A stretch of DNA of 64,000 bases from Pseudomonas sp. Irchel 3A7 (GCF_900187565.1 NZ_FYED01000015.1:124001-188000), one strand, 5' to 3'; numbered from the stretch's first letter, positions 51,730 through 60,178 are shown. The notes: a model not told the origin generated them from the letters alone. Numbers and translations are program-made.

Positions 51730-52149
51730 ATGAACACCTATCAACCGCCCATCCCGCACCAAGACACACACAGCAAAGTGATCGGTTACTTGCTGTGGAT
51801 TTTCGGTTTTACCGGTGCTCACCGCTTCTATTACGGCAAGCCGGTGACCGGGACGATCTGGTTCTTCACCTTCGGATTGCTGGGGATTGGCTGGTTGATC
51901 GACTTGTTCCTGATCCCGGCCATGGACCGCGAAGCGGACCTGCGGTTCACCGCCGGGCCGATCGAATACAACGTTGCGTGGATTCTGCTGACGTTTCTCG
52001 GGGTATTCGGCATACACCGGATGTATCAGGGGAAATGGATCAGCGGATTGGTGTACCTGCTGACCGGCGGGCTGTTCTTCCTGGGAGTGTTGTATGACTT
52101 CTGGACGCTGAATGATCAGGTGTCGCTGCGTAACGCTCAGCGTCGCTGA
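51730..52149 (+). CDS. Protein with two tandem TM2 domains
   Basis: Membrane protein of unknown function, 139 residues. The TM2 signature appears twice: GFTGAHRFYYGKPVTGTIWF (about residues 27-46) and GVFGIHRMYQGKWISGLVYL (about residues 95-114). Each is followed by an aromatic/glycine helix and a short D-containing end (WLIDLFLIPAMD; GVLYDFWTLND). This suggests an internal duplication with about four helices. AGGTCC upstream of ATG 51730. Ends at a REPIN convergent with pyrC'. Confidence 0.87.
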   Translation: MNTYQPPIPHQDTHSKVIGYLLWIFGFTGAHRFYYGKPVTGTIWFFTFGLLGIGWLIDLFLIPAMDREADLRFTAGPIEYNVAWILLTFLGVFGIHRMYQGKWISGLVYLLTGGLFFLGVLYDFWTLNDQVSLRNAQRR

Positions 52150-52164
52150 GCCCTTTAGTAAGTC

Positions 52165-52254
52165 TTCGCGAGCAGGCTCGCTCCCACAGTGGGTGTGTTG
52201 ACTGCTAGTCCAGCGTCAATACATAACCCTGTGGGAGCGAGCCTGCTCGCGAAT
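52165..52254. repeat. REPIN
   Basis: Arms 52165-52189 and 52229-52254 are inverted. It is located between the convergent TM2 gene and pyrC'. Confidence 0.9.
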
Positions 52255-52269
52255 GCAAGCAACGCGGTC

Positions 52270-53541
52270 TTACGCCTGGTGGCTGATCCGGCCGTCCACC
52301 AGGGTATAGCGCACCACGCCCGGCAGAGTGTGGCCTATGAACGGGCAGTTCTCGCCCTTGGACAGCCAGGTCTCACCGGCCACGGTCGAAGCCGCAGGAT
52401 CGAACAGCACGATATCCGCCGCCCCACCCACCGCCAGTTTGCCGGCCGGCAGGCGCAACGCCTCGGCAGGACCGGCGCTCAAACGTGCCAGCAACGTTGG
52501 CAAGTCCAACAAACCATCTTCCACCAGCGTCATCGCCAATGGCAGCAACAATTCAACGCTGCTGATCCCAGGCTCGGTGGCACCGAATGGCGCCAGTTTG
52601 GCGTCTCGCTCGTGGGGTTGGTGATGGCTGGAGATGGCCGAGACCACGCCCGATTTCACCGCTTCACGCAGGCCGTCGCGGTCGGCGCGGGTACGCAACG
52701 GCGGCTGGACGTGATACAGGCTGCTGAAGTCGATCAGGGCTTCGTCGGTGAGGATCAGCTGATACAGCGCCACGTCGGCCGTGACCTTCAAGCCACGGGC
52801 CTGTGCCTGGGCGATCAGGGCCACGCCGCGTGCGCTGGTGAGCTGACTGAAGTGCGCGCGCACGCCGGTTTGTTCAACCAGCAGCAGGTCCCGGGCCAGG
52901 GCGACGGTTTCGGCGGTTTCCGGAATGCCCGGCAGGCCGAGGAAACTCGCGGTCGGGCCTTCATGGGCCAGACCGCCTTCAGCGAGGTCGTGATCCTGGG
53001 AGTTGAAAATCACCGTCAAGTCGAAGGTGGCCGCGTAGTCCAGCGCCCGGCACAGGGTACGGGTGTTGCGGAAACTCTCCAGCCCGTTGCCGAAGGCCAC
53101 GCAACCGGCATCGCGCAGGGCGACCAATTCGGCCAGCTGTTCGCCGTCCAGACCTTTGCTCAGCGCGCCGATCGGGAACACTTTGGTGTTGCCGGCTTCG
53201 CGGGCGCGGTCGAGGATCAATTCGGCCACCGCCGAAGTATCCAGGACCGGTTTGGTTTTCGGCGGGCAGCACAGGCTGGTGATACCCCCGGCCGCGGCGG
53301 CACGGGTTTCGCTGGTGATCGAGCCTTTGCGGCTGTAGCCCGGTTCGCGCAGGGCGACGTTGAGGTCGACCAGGCCAGGGGCGGCCACCAGGCCTTTGGC
53401 GTCGAGGGTGTCGACGGCGACAAAACCGGCGGGCGCGGCGCCGATGGCGACGATCTTGCAGGCTTCAATATGGATATCGGTGACTTGATCCAGGCCGCTG
53501 GCCGGATCGATGACGCGGGCGCCGAGGATGCTGAGCTTCAC
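52270..53541 (-). CDS. pyrX: Inactive dihydroorotase homologue PyrC' (PyrX)
   Basis: Structural partner of aspartate transcarbamoylase in Pseudomonas rather than an active dihydroorotase. It has 423 residues with an amidohydrolase fold. The zinc motif HxH that should follow VDL in this family reads DLNVALREPG (residues 60-68), so both histidines are replaced. The conserved loop GGITSLCCPPKTKPVLD and the C-terminal amidohydrolase strand are kept. It overlaps pyrB by four bases. Pseudomonas PyrC' is needed for assembly of a PyrB-PyrC' dodecamer; the true dihydroorotase must be encoded elsewhere. Confidence 0.92.
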   Translation of the reverse strand: MKLSILGARVIDPASGLDQVTDIHIEACKIVAIGAAPAGFVAVDTLDAKGLVAAPGLVDLNVALREPGYSRKGSITSETRAAAAGGITSLCCPPKTKPVLDTSAVAELILDRAREAGNTKVFPIGALSKGLDGEQLAELVALRDAGCVAFGNGLESFRNTRTLCRALDYAATFDLTVIFNSQDHDLAEGGLAHEGPTASFLGLPGIPETAETVALARDLLLVEQTGVRAHFSQLTSARGVALIAQAQARGLKVTADVALYQLILTDEALIDFSSLYHVQPPLRTRADRDGLREAVKSGVVSAISSHHQPHERDAKLAPFGATEPGISSVELLLPLAMTLVEDGLLDLPTLLARLSAGPAEALRLPAGKLAVGGAADIVLFDPAASTVAGETWLSKGENCPFIGHTLPGVVRYTLVDGRISHQA

Positions 53542-54542
53542 TGAAGGTTCTCCTGCTCGAATTGGCGCTGCGCAGTCTGCCCGCTCATGGCCATGGACAA
53601 AACGGCCATGCGAATCGCGATGCCGTAGGTCACCTGGTTGAGGATCACCGAGTGCGGGCCGTCGGCCACCGCCGACTCAATCTCCACACCACGGTTGATC
53701 GGTCCAGGGTGCATGACGATGGCATCGGGCTTGGCGCCGGCCAGGCGCGCGGTGGTCAGGCCGAACAGGCGGTAGAACTCGCCTTCGCTGGGCAACAGGC
53801 CGCCGGTCATGCGCTCACGCTGCAGGCGCAGCATGATCACCACGTCGACGTCTTTCAGGCCTTCGGTCATGTCGGTGTAGACCTTCACGCCGTATTGCTC
53901 GATGCCGATCGGCAACAGGGTTTTCGGCGCGATGACGCGGATGTCCGGGCACCCCAGGGTTTTCAGCGCCAGCATGTTCGAGCGCGCCACCCGCGAATGC
54001 AGGATGTCGCCGACGATGGCCACGGAAAGGTTTTCGAAGCCGCCCTTGTGCCGGCGAATGGTCAGCATGTCGAGCATGCCCTGGGTCGGGTGGGCGTGAC
54101 GACCGTCGCCGCCGTTGATGATCGCCACTTGCGGGCAAACGTGTTCGGCGATGAAGTGTGCGGCACCGGAATCACCGTGGCGCACGACGAACATGTCGGC
54201 GGCCATGGCTTCCAGGTTGCGTAGGGTGTCGAGCAGCGTTTCGCCCTTGCTTGCCGACGATGTCGACACGTTCAGGGTGATCACGTCCGCCGACAGGCGC
54301 TGGGCCGCCAGTTCGAAGGTGGTGCGGGTGCGGGTGGAGTTCTCGAAGAACACGTTGCACACGGTTTTGCCGCGCAACAACGGGACCTTTTTGACTGCCC
54401 GGGCGCCGACTTCAAGGAAGGAGTCGGCGGTGTCGAGGATTTCCGTCAGCAACTCGCGGCGCAAACCGTCGAGCGAGAGGAAGTGGCGCAGCTGGCCCTG
54501 GTCATTGAGCTGCAGCGGGCGCTTGGTTTCTAGAGGCGTCAT
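53538..54542 (-). CDS. pyrB: Aspartate carbamoyltransferase catalytic subunit
   Basis: Condenses carbamoyl phosphate with aspartate, committing flux to pyrimidines. It has 334 residues, with the Pseudomonas-type N-terminal extension that binds nucleotide effectors. It shows FFENSTRTRTTFELAAQRL (carbamoyl-phosphate site), HPTQGMLDMLTI, LHSRVARSN and HPGPINRGVEI. ATG 54542 is chosen, giving MTPLETKRPLQL; six extra codons upstream are possible. It sits between pyrR and the inactive pyrC', the usual Pseudomonas operon. Confidence 0.97.
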   Translation of the reverse strand: MTPLETKRPLQLNDQGQLRHFLSLDGLRRELLTEILDTADSFLEVGARAVKKVPLLRGKTVCNVFFENSTRTRTTFELAAQRLSADVITLNVSTSSASKGETLLDTLRNLEAMAADMFVVRHGDSGAAHFIAEHVCPQVAIINGGDGRHAHPTQGMLDMLTIRRHKGGFENLSVAIVGDILHSRVARSNMLALKTLGCPDIRVIAPKTLLPIGIEQYGVKVYTDMTEGLKDVDVVIMLRLQRERMTGGLLPSEGEFYRLFGLTTARLAGAKPDAIVMHPGPINRGVEIESAVADGPHSVILNQVTYGIAIRMAVLSMAMSGQTAQRQFEQENLQ

Positions 54543-54569
54543 CGCAAGGGGGACTCTCAATAGGGCGAA

Positions 54570-55073
54570 TTAAAGGGCGAGGTCTTGCAGTTCGAGCGCA
54601 AGCTCCGGGCCGGACAGCTTCACCCGTTCGTGGGCCGCCAGGGACAGGGTCGCGCCCAGTACGTTCGGGCGGATCGGCAGCTCGCCGGCGTCCAGATCCA
54701 GCAGGCACACGAGTGTCACGCTGGCCGGGCGGCCATAGTCGAAGAGTTCGTTCATGGCGGCGCGGATGGTCCGGCCGCTCATCAACACGTCGTCGATCAG
54801 CACCAGGTGTTGGCCTTCGATTTCGAACGGCAGGGCCGAGGGGCGCACTTGTGGGTGCAGGCCGTTCTGGCTGAAGTCGTCGCGGTAAAAGGAAACGTCG
54901 AGCGTGCCGAGGGGCTCATTGTTGCCCATCTCTTTGAGCAAGGCCTGGGCGACCCAGACGCCGCCGGTACGGATACCGATGTAGCGCGGTTCGCTGATGC
55001 CGCGTTTGGCCAGGTAGGCTTCAAGCCGGATCGCCATCTGGCTGATCAGTTCGGCGGGATTTGGCAGGCTCAT
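54570..55073 (-). CDS. pyrR: PyrR bifunctional regulator / uracil phosphoribosyltransferase
   Basis: Phosphoribosyltransferase-fold protein that in Gram-positives regulates pyr genes by RNA binding and has some uracil phosphoribosyltransferase activity. It has 168 residues. It shows RYIGIRTGGVWVAQAL, LDVSFYRDDFS and the PRPP motif LVLIDDVLMSGRTIRAAMNEL. ATG 55073 starts MSLPNPAEL and follows GGAG; the frame open to 55274 reads into ruvX. In pseudomonads its regulatory role appears to differ from attenuation; I see no clear attenuator upstream. Confidence 0.94.
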   Translation of the reverse strand: MSLPNPAELISQMAIRLEAYLAKRGISEPRYIGIRTGGVWVAQALLKEMGNNEPLGTLDVSFYRDDFSQNGLHPQVRPSALPFEIEGQHLVLIDDVLMSGRTIRAAMNELFDYGRPASVTLVCLLDLDAGELPIRPNVLGATLSLAAHERVKLSGPELALELQDLAL

Positions 55074-55167
55074 GGTTGCTCCTTCTTGGGCCCGAGACGG
55101 GTGTCGCTTGAGATGGCTCGGGTTGCAGCTATAAAGAGACGCTGGCGGCTCTTCAGGATTAGTGACG

Positions 55168-55605
55168 TCAGGATTCGAACAGCGCGCTGTTTTCGTCGAG
55201 CCAGCCTTGCAGCAGCAGGGCGGCGGCGATGGCGTCGACCGGGTTGTCGCGGTAGCTGCCCTTCTGCCCGCCACGGGCCAGGCGTTCGCCCTTGGCTTCG
55301 AAGGTGGTCAGGCGCTCATCGTGGGTGTAGAAGGGCAGGTTGAAGCGGCCGTTGAGGCGGCGGGCGAATTTTTCCGCACGCACGCACATGTCGCTGGGCG
55401 TGCCATCCATGTTCAGCGGCAGGCCGACCACGACGGCATCGGGCTTCCATTCTTTGATCAGCGCTTCGACCTGATCCCAGTCGGGAATGCCGTTCTGCGC
55501 TTTCAAGGTACACAGCTCGCGGGCCTGGCCGGTAATCACCTGGCCGACCGCGACGCCGATCTGTTTGGTGCCGTAGTCAAAACCCAGAATCAACCGCAGG
55601 GCCAT
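55168..55605 (-). CDS. ruvX: Putative pre-16S rRNA nuclease RuvX (YqgF)
   Basis: RNase-H-like nuclease of the YqgF family, with a role in 16S rRNA 5'-end maturation in E. coli. It has 145 residues. It shows LILGFDYGTKQIGVAVGQ (first Asp), VVVGLPLNMDGTPSDM, and FYTHDERLTTFEA with the catalytic DE. The last Asp is in DAIAAALLLQGWLD. ATG 55605 overlaps the end of the yqgE gene by one base; the longer frame is inside it. Confidence 0.94.
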   Translation of the reverse strand: MALRLILGFDYGTKQIGVAVGQVITGQARELCTLKAQNGIPDWDQVEALIKEWKPDAVVVGLPLNMDGTPSDMCVRAEKFARRLNGRFNLPFYTHDERLTTFEAKGERLARGGQKGSYRDNPVDAIAAALLLQGWLDENSALFES

Positions 55606-56177
55606 CAGGCGTGCCCCGCCTGACTGGTGAGCAGGCTGAGGTTGACACCCAGGTGCTTGGCCGCCGCTTCCAGGCGCAGTTCGCTGCTGGTGTTGAACAG
55701 GATGTCGGCGTCGAACGGGCAGGTCAGCCAGGCGTTCTGGGCCAGTTCGGCTTCCAGCTGGCCGGCTTCCCAACCGGCGTAGCCGAGGGCAATCAGGCTT
55801 TTTGCCGGGCCGACGCCATCGGCAATGGCGAACAGTACGTCCTGGGAGGTCGACAAGGACAAGTCACCTTCCAGATCAACGGTCGCCTGAAAGGTCTTGC
55901 CCGACGGATGCAGAACAAAGCCACGATCGGTCTGAACCGGCCCGCCGATGAAGATCGGCACATGCTGGCAGAGGACCGGCGGTTCGATATTGGGGCGCAA
56001 TTGCTCGAGGATATCGGCCAGGTTCAGGTCCTGCGGGCGGTTGACCACCAGCCCCATGGCACCATTGGCCGTGTGCTCGACGATGTAGGTCAAGGTGTGC
56101 GCAAAGTTCGGGTCGACCATGTGAGGCATGGCGATCAGGAAGTGATGCTTGAGGTAGCTGGGGCTGACGTTTTTCAT
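55605..56177 (-). CDS. algH: UPF0301 protein YqgE/AlgH
   Basis: Conserved cytosolic protein of unknown biochemistry; in Pseudomonas the name AlgH reflects a link to alginate regulation. It has 190 residues. It shows HHFLIAMPHMVDPNFAHTLTYIVEHTANGAMGLVVNRP, IFIGGPVQTDRGFVLH and GYAGWEAGQLEAELAQNAWL, all family landmarks. The true start is ATG 56177; the longer open frame runs through REP sequence. It shares its last base with the first of ruvX. Confidence 0.93.
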   Translation of the reverse strand: MKNVSPSYLKHHFLIAMPHMVDPNFAHTLTYIVEHTANGAMGLVVNRPQDLNLADILEQLRPNIEPPVLCQHVPIFIGGPVQTDRGFVLHPSGKTFQATVDLEGDLSLSTSQDVLFAIADGVGPAKSLIALGYAGWEAGQLEAELAQNAWLTCPFDADILFNTSSELRLEAAAKHLGVNLSLLTSQAGHA

Positions 56178-56262
56178 GAGCGCTAGTGTGGCGTCGGAGG
56201 GACAAACTGACAAGCTGGGGATGCACAGGAAATGGCCTAAACCCTGATAACGGCTCGGACCA

Positions 56263-56352
56263 CTGTGGGAGCGAGCCTGCTCGCGAAGAGGGAGTGTCAG
56301 TGACATTGGTATTGCCTGACACACCGCATTCGCGAGCAGGCTCGCTCCCACA
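56263..56352. repeat. REPIN
   Basis: Left arm 56263-56287, right arm ending at 56352, spacer GAGGGAGTGTCAG...CTGACACACC close to those at 42856 and 58328. It is located between tonB3 and algH on the same strand. Confidence 0.9.
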
Positions 56353-56370
56353 AGGGGCATTTGCGGGGGG

Positions 56371-57270
56371 TCAATTACTTGAGAGGCGATCCCCGCGCGC
56401 AAATTTCCAGGTGCGGATGATTTCCAGGCGGTCGATATCCGACAAATCCCCGGTAAAGGGAGCGAACGGGGCCGCCAGACGCACGATGCGCTGGGCCGCC
56501 TGATCCAGCAGCGGTTGCCCGGAGGATTCCAGTACCAGCACCTCATACAGCGAGCCGTCACGGTTGATCGACACCATCAGGCGCAAGTTGCCGTAAATCT
56601 GTTTGCGCCGGGCTTCGTCGGGGTAATTCAGGTTGCCGATGCGCTCGACCTTCTTGCGCCATTCGTCTTTATACCAGGCGCCCTTGTCGCGCATGGTCGA
56701 GGCGGCGCTCAAGCGGTGGATGCGCGGGCGCTTGGCGTACAGCTGCTGTTCGTTGGCCAGTTCCGCTTCCAGGCTGGCGATGTCGCTCGACAGCTGTTCA
56801 GCATCGAACGTCGGCGCGGCCACTGCAGGTTTGGTGACGGGCTTGGGTTCTTCGGTTTTTGTGGCGGCTTTTTTCGGCTTCGGCGCGACGGTGGTCACGG
56901 CCGCCTTGGGCGCCGCTTCCTGCACTTCAGGTTTGGCTGCCGGTGGTGGCGTGACTTTCTGCACCTTGTTGTCCTGGAAAGGCGCGACCTCGGTGGTCTT
57001 GGGAATGGCCTTTTTATCCAGGGTGCCGCTGCCTTGCTGATTCTCTTGAGCAAGAAAATCGGCCTTTTCCGGCTTCTTTTCGCTTTTGAACGTGGCGAGG
57101 GTGATTTCCAGGGTTTTGCTGATTTGCTGGGGCTCGACCACCGTAAAGCCGACGCCCAACAGCAACGCCAGGTGCACCAGCGCCGCCAGAAACAGGGTAA
57201 AACCGAGGCGATCGGCCGGGCGCACGCCGCTATGGGCGAGTTCGGGGGGCAGATCGGACGGGAGGGTCAT
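56371..57270 (-). CDS. tonB3: TonB-family energy transducer (TonB3-like)
   Basis: Transduces proton-motive force from the inner membrane, 299 residues. The N-terminal helix (LGFTLFLAALVHLALLLGVGF, about residues 23-43) carries the conserved His. A long Lys/Pro/Ala linker crosses the periplasm (residues 65-150). The TonB C-terminal domain has LNYPDEARRKQIYGNLRLMVSINRDGSLYEVLVLESSG. By position before gshB-pilG it matches P. aeruginosa TonB3, which is needed for twitching and pilus assembly; no exbBD genes are adjacent. Confidence 0.88.
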   Translation of the reverse strand: MTLPSDLPPELAHSGVRPADRLGFTLFLAALVHLALLLGVGFTVVEPQQISKTLEITLATFKSEKKPEKADFLAQENQQGSGTLDKKAIPKTTEVAPFQDNKVQKVTPPPAAKPEVQEAAPKAAVTTVAPKPKKAATKTEEPKPVTKPAVAAPTFDAEQLSSDIASLEAELANEQQLYAKRPRIHRLSAASTMRDKGAWYKDEWRKKVERIGNLNYPDEARRKQIYGNLRLMVSINRDGSLYEVLVLESSGQPLLDQAAQRIVRLAAPFAPFTGDLSDIDRLEIIRTWKFARGDRLSSN

Positions 57271-57334
57271 GACAAGGAAACCAACATCGCGTTTTCACAG
57301 GCCGCGCATGATAACGCAATGTTGGTTTGGCTAA

Positions 57335-58288
57335 TCAACGTGCCTTGAGCTTCTGATCGATGGCATCCATCAGCATTGCGCCGATGTCAGTGCCGAACGC
57401 ATTGTCGATCTCGCGGATGCAGGTCGGGCTGGTGACGTTGATTTCCGTCAGGTGCTCGCCGATCACGTCGAGGCCGACGAACAGCAGGCCTTTTTCCCGC
57501 AGGGTCGGACCGACTTGCGCGGCAATCCAGCGATCTTTCTCGGTCAGCGGGCGCGCTTCGCCACGGCCGCCGGCGGCGAGGTTGCCACGGGTCTCGCCAG
57601 CGGCGGGAATGCGCGCCAGGCAGTAGTCCACCGGCTCGCCGTCGATCATCAGGATGCGTTTGTCGCCATCGACGATGGCCGGCAGGTAGCCCTGGATCAT
57701 GATCTGCTGCTGACCATGCAGCGTCAGTGTTTCGAGAATCACCGACAGGTTCGGGTGACCCGCGGTGTGGCGGAAGATCGAGGAGCCGCCCATGCCGTCC
57801 AGCGGCTTGAGGATCACGTCACCGTGATGGTCGGCGAATTCGCGCAGCACATCCGGACGGCGGCTGACGATGGTCGGCGGCGTGCACTGAGGGAACAGCG
57901 TGGCGAACAGTTTCTCGTTGCAGTCGCGCAGGCTCTGCGGTTTGTTGACCACCAGCACGCCGGCACTTTCGGCTTGTTCCAGCAAATACGTGGAATAGAC
58001 GAACTCCATGTCGAACGGCGGATCCTTGCGCATCAGGATCACGTCCAGATCGCTCAGCAGCGCGTCGTTTTCGGCGCCCAGCTCGAACCATTTTTCCGGG
58101 TTGGCAAACACTTTCAGCGGACGCATCCGCGCCCGGGCCTGGCCTTCGGCCTGGTACAGGTCGCGCTGTTCCATATAGAACAGTTCCCAGCCACGCTTCT
58201 GCGCGGCCAGCAGCATGGCCAGCGAGCTATCCTTTTTATAGGAGATGCTGGCGATAGGGTCCATGACAATCCCGACGCGAACGCTCAT
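57335..58288 (-). CDS. gshB: Glutathione synthetase
   Basis: ATP-grasp enzyme joining glycine to gamma-glutamylcysteine. It has 317 residues. It shows VGIVMDPIASISYKKDSSLAMLLAAQKRGWEL, ILMRKDPPFDMEFVYSTYLLE, VILKPLDGMGGSSIFRH (ATP site) and LLFVGLDVIGEHLTEINVTSPTCIREI. ATG 58288 is the family start; the 33 extra codons upstream are REP-derived. Confidence 0.97.
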   Translation of the reverse strand: MSVRVGIVMDPIASISYKKDSSLAMLLAAQKRGWELFYMEQRDLYQAEGQARARMRPLKVFANPEKWFELGAENDALLSDLDVILMRKDPPFDMEFVYSTYLLEQAESAGVLVVNKPQSLRDCNEKLFATLFPQCTPPTIVSRRPDVLREFADHHGDVILKPLDGMGGSSIFRHTAGHPNLSVILETLTLHGQQQIMIQGYLPAIVDGDKRILMIDGEPVDYCLARIPAAGETRGNLAAGGRGEARPLTEKDRWIAAQVGPTLREKGLLFVGLDVIGEHLTEINVTSPTCIREIDNAFGTDIGAMLMDAIDQKLKAR

Positions 58289-58642
58289 GGGTGTTTCCTC
58301 TGAAGTTGGGGAGCCTGTATCGATCTTCTGTGGGAGCGAGCCTGCTCGCGAAGAGGGCGTGTCAGTGACATTGTTGTTGCCTGGCACACCGCATTCGCGA
58401 GCGGGCTCGCTCCCACAGTAAGAAGATCAGACCAAAAGGACCGTTTAAAAGTGGCGTCAGAGTGGCGCTGCGTGGGTTTGCGGTCAAGGAAAAACCACCT
58501 CGAAGGTCGGCCGATAGATTGGCATTGGAGACTGTGCTAAAAAGGCTGCCATGTTGTGCTGGCCCTTGAGCATCAAGGGTTTCGGGCCCTCGACCCACTG
58601 CAAATGGACAAATAGATTCGTAAAGGCGACGGTAGAGCAATT
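58289..58642. promoter_or_regulatory. Divergent gshB / pilG intergenic region (354 bases)
   Basis: Holds a REPIN in its gshB-proximal part and about 225 bases upstream of pilG that must contain the promoter of the pilGHIJ-chpA cluster. I see no convincing -35/-10 pair. A GG...GC pair near 58522 does not have sigma-54 spacing. Confidence 0.5.
58328..58418. repeat. REPIN in a divergent promoter region
   Basis: Left arm 58328-58352, right arm ending at 58418 with one substitution (GCGGGCTC). Forty bases upstream of the gshB start; the only REPIN of the window at a divergent junction. Confidence 0.9.
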
Positions 58643-59047
58643 ATGGAACAGCAACCCAGCGCCTTGAAGGTCATGGTGATCGATGATTCGAAGACGATTC
58701 GCCGTACCGCCGAAACGCTGCTCAAGAACGTGGGGTGTGAGGTCATCACGGCCATCGACGGTTTCGATGCCCTGGCCAAGATTGCAGACAATCACCCCGG
58801 CATCATCTTCGTCGACATCATGATGCCGCGTCTGGATGGCTATCAGACCTGCGCTTTAATCAAGAACAACAGTGCGTTCAAGTCCACGCCAGTGATTATG
58901 CTGTCGTCCAAGGACGGGCTGTTCGACAAGGCCAAGGGGCGCATCGTCGGCTCCGACCAGTTTTTGACCAAGCCTTTCAGCAAGGAAGAACTGCTGAACG
59001 CGATCCAGGCCCATGTTCCGGGCTTCGCCGCCGTTTTGCCGCAGTAA
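58643..59047 (+). CDS. pilG: Twitching-motility response regulator PilG
   Basis: Single-domain CheY-like receiver of the Chp chemosensory system, phosphorylated by ChpA and promoting pilus extension. It has 134 residues. It has the acidic pocket VMVIDDSKTIRRTAE, phospho-Asp in FVDIMMPRLDGYQ, Ser/Thr in MLSSKDGLFDKAKGR and the conserved Lys in QFLTKPFSKEEL. First gene of the pilG-chpA cluster, divergent from gshB. Confidence 0.96.
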   Translation: MEQQPSALKVMVIDDSKTIRRTAETLLKNVGCEVITAIDGFDALAKIADNHPGIIFVDIMMPRLDGYQTCALIKNNSAFKSTPVIMLSSKDGLFDKAKGRIVGSDQFLTKPFSKEELLNAIQAHVPGFAAVLPQ

Positions 59048-59104
59048 GACACCAGAAGTGATGCTCGGCCAACGGGCCTTGTGTCGACAAGAATGGGGAA
59101 GACC

Positions 59105-59470
59105 ATGGCACGTATTCTGATCGTCGATGATTCGCCGACTGAAATGTACAAACTGACCGGCATGCTGGAAAAGCACGGTCATGAAGTGTTGAAAGCCGAA
59201 AACGGCGCCGATGGCGTGGCCCTGGCCCGCCTGGAAAAACCCGATGCGGTGTTGATGGACATCGTCATGCCCGGCCTCAACGGGTTCCAGGCCACCCGCC
59301 AGCTGACCAAAGATCCGGAAACCGGGCACATCCCGGTGATCATCATCACCACCAAGGATCAGGAAACCGACAAGGTCTGGGGCACGCGCCAGGGTGCCAA
59401 GGACTATCTGACCAAGCCGGTTGATGAAGAGACCCTGATCAGAACCCTGAACAACGTGCTGCCGGGTTGA
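59105..59470 (+). CDS. pilH: Twitching-motility response regulator PilH
   Basis: Second CheY-like receiver of the Chp system, acting on retraction or as a phosphate sink. It has 121 residues. It shows ILIVDDSPTEMYKLTG, VLMDIVMPGLNGFQ, IITTKDQETDKVWG and YLTKPVDEETL. ATG 59105 gives the family start; an open frame extends to 59081. It is 57 bases after pilG. Confidence 0.96.
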   Translation: MARILIVDDSPTEMYKLTGMLEKHGHEVLKAENGADGVALARLEKPDAVLMDIVMPGLNGFQATRQLTKDPETGHIPVIIITTKDQETDKVWGTRQGAKDYLTKPVDEETLIRTLNNVLPG

Positions 59471-59480
59471 TTGTCCGGCC

Positions 59481-60035
59481 ATGACCGAGTCGCTGACGGC
59501 CTTTGAGCTGTTGCTGCAGATCGACCAGCGCTGTCGTCTGCTGGCGGCGGACTTGCCGTCCCAGCCGACCCGACAGGACAGCTGGAGCGGCATCGGCTTT
59601 CGCCTGGGTGAGCACTGGTACGTCGCGCCCATGGGCGAAGTCAGTGAAGTGCTGCATGAGCCGCGCTTTACCCAGGTGCCAGGCGTCAAGTCCTGGGTCA
59701 AGGGTGTGGCCAACCTGCGTGGGCGCTTGCTGCCGATCATGGATTTGAGTGCTTTCTTTTCGGGTAAAGAGTTCGGGCATGAGCTTTCGACGCCGCGCAA
59801 GCAGCGGCGGGTGTTGGTGGTGGAGCATCAAGAGGTGTTCGCCGGGCTGATGGTCGATGAGGTCTTCGGCCTCCAGCACTTTGCCCGCAACAGCCTGAAG
59901 CCGGTGCCGGCAGATGACGTCTCGGGGCCGATGTCGGCGTTTGTCGACGGTTGCTTTGAAGGCGAGCAGAGCTGGCGGGTGTTCAGCCCGTTTGCGCTGG
60001 CGAGGTCCCAAGGATTCATGAACATTGCGCTATAA
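59481..60035 (+). CDS. pilI: CheW-like adaptor PilI
   Basis: Couples the PilJ receptor to the ChpA kinase. It has 184 residues with a CheW domain (IGFRLGEHWYVAPMGEVSEVLHEP, VKGVANLRGRLLPIMDLSAFF, VLVVEHQEVFAGLMVDEVFGLQHF). It starts ten bases after the pilH stop. A REP pair of mixed type separates it from pilJ. Confidence 0.95.
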   Translation: MTESLTAFELLLQIDQRCRLLAADLPSQPTRQDSWSGIGFRLGEHWYVAPMGEVSEVLHEPRFTQVPGVKSWVKGVANLRGRLLPIMDLSAFFSGKEFGHELSTPRKQRRVLVVEHQEVFAGLMVDEVFGLQHFARNSLKPVPADDVSGPMSAFVDGCFEGEQSWRVFSPFALARSQGFMNIAL

Positions 60036-60044
60036 ACGCGGACC

Positions 60045-60133
60045 CTGTGGGAGCCGGGCTTGCCCGCGATGCAGGCGACTCGGTCTCACATTGAACCGAG
60101 GTAATGCTATCGCTGGCAAGCCAGCTCCCACAG
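60045..60133. repeat. Hybrid REP pair with arms of different type
   Basis: Left arm CTGTGGGAGCCGGGCTTGCCC from 60045; right arm ATCGCTGGCAAGCCAGC (60109-60133) of the other family. The arms are not full reverse complements of each other. Located inside the pil operon between pilI and pilJ. Confidence 0.85.
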
Positions 60134-60178
60134 GGATCGCGTCAGGTTAGAAGATGGTTGGTTAACAGGCGAAGACCG

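Noticed and set aside
52189..53544. 451-codon plus-strand frame over pyrX
   Set aside because: Antisense to the pyrX gene and starts within a REPIN.
58515..58540. Sigma-54-like GG...GC pair before pilG
   Set aside because: The distance between GG and GC is 13 bases instead of 10, so it cannot be a proper -24/-12 element.
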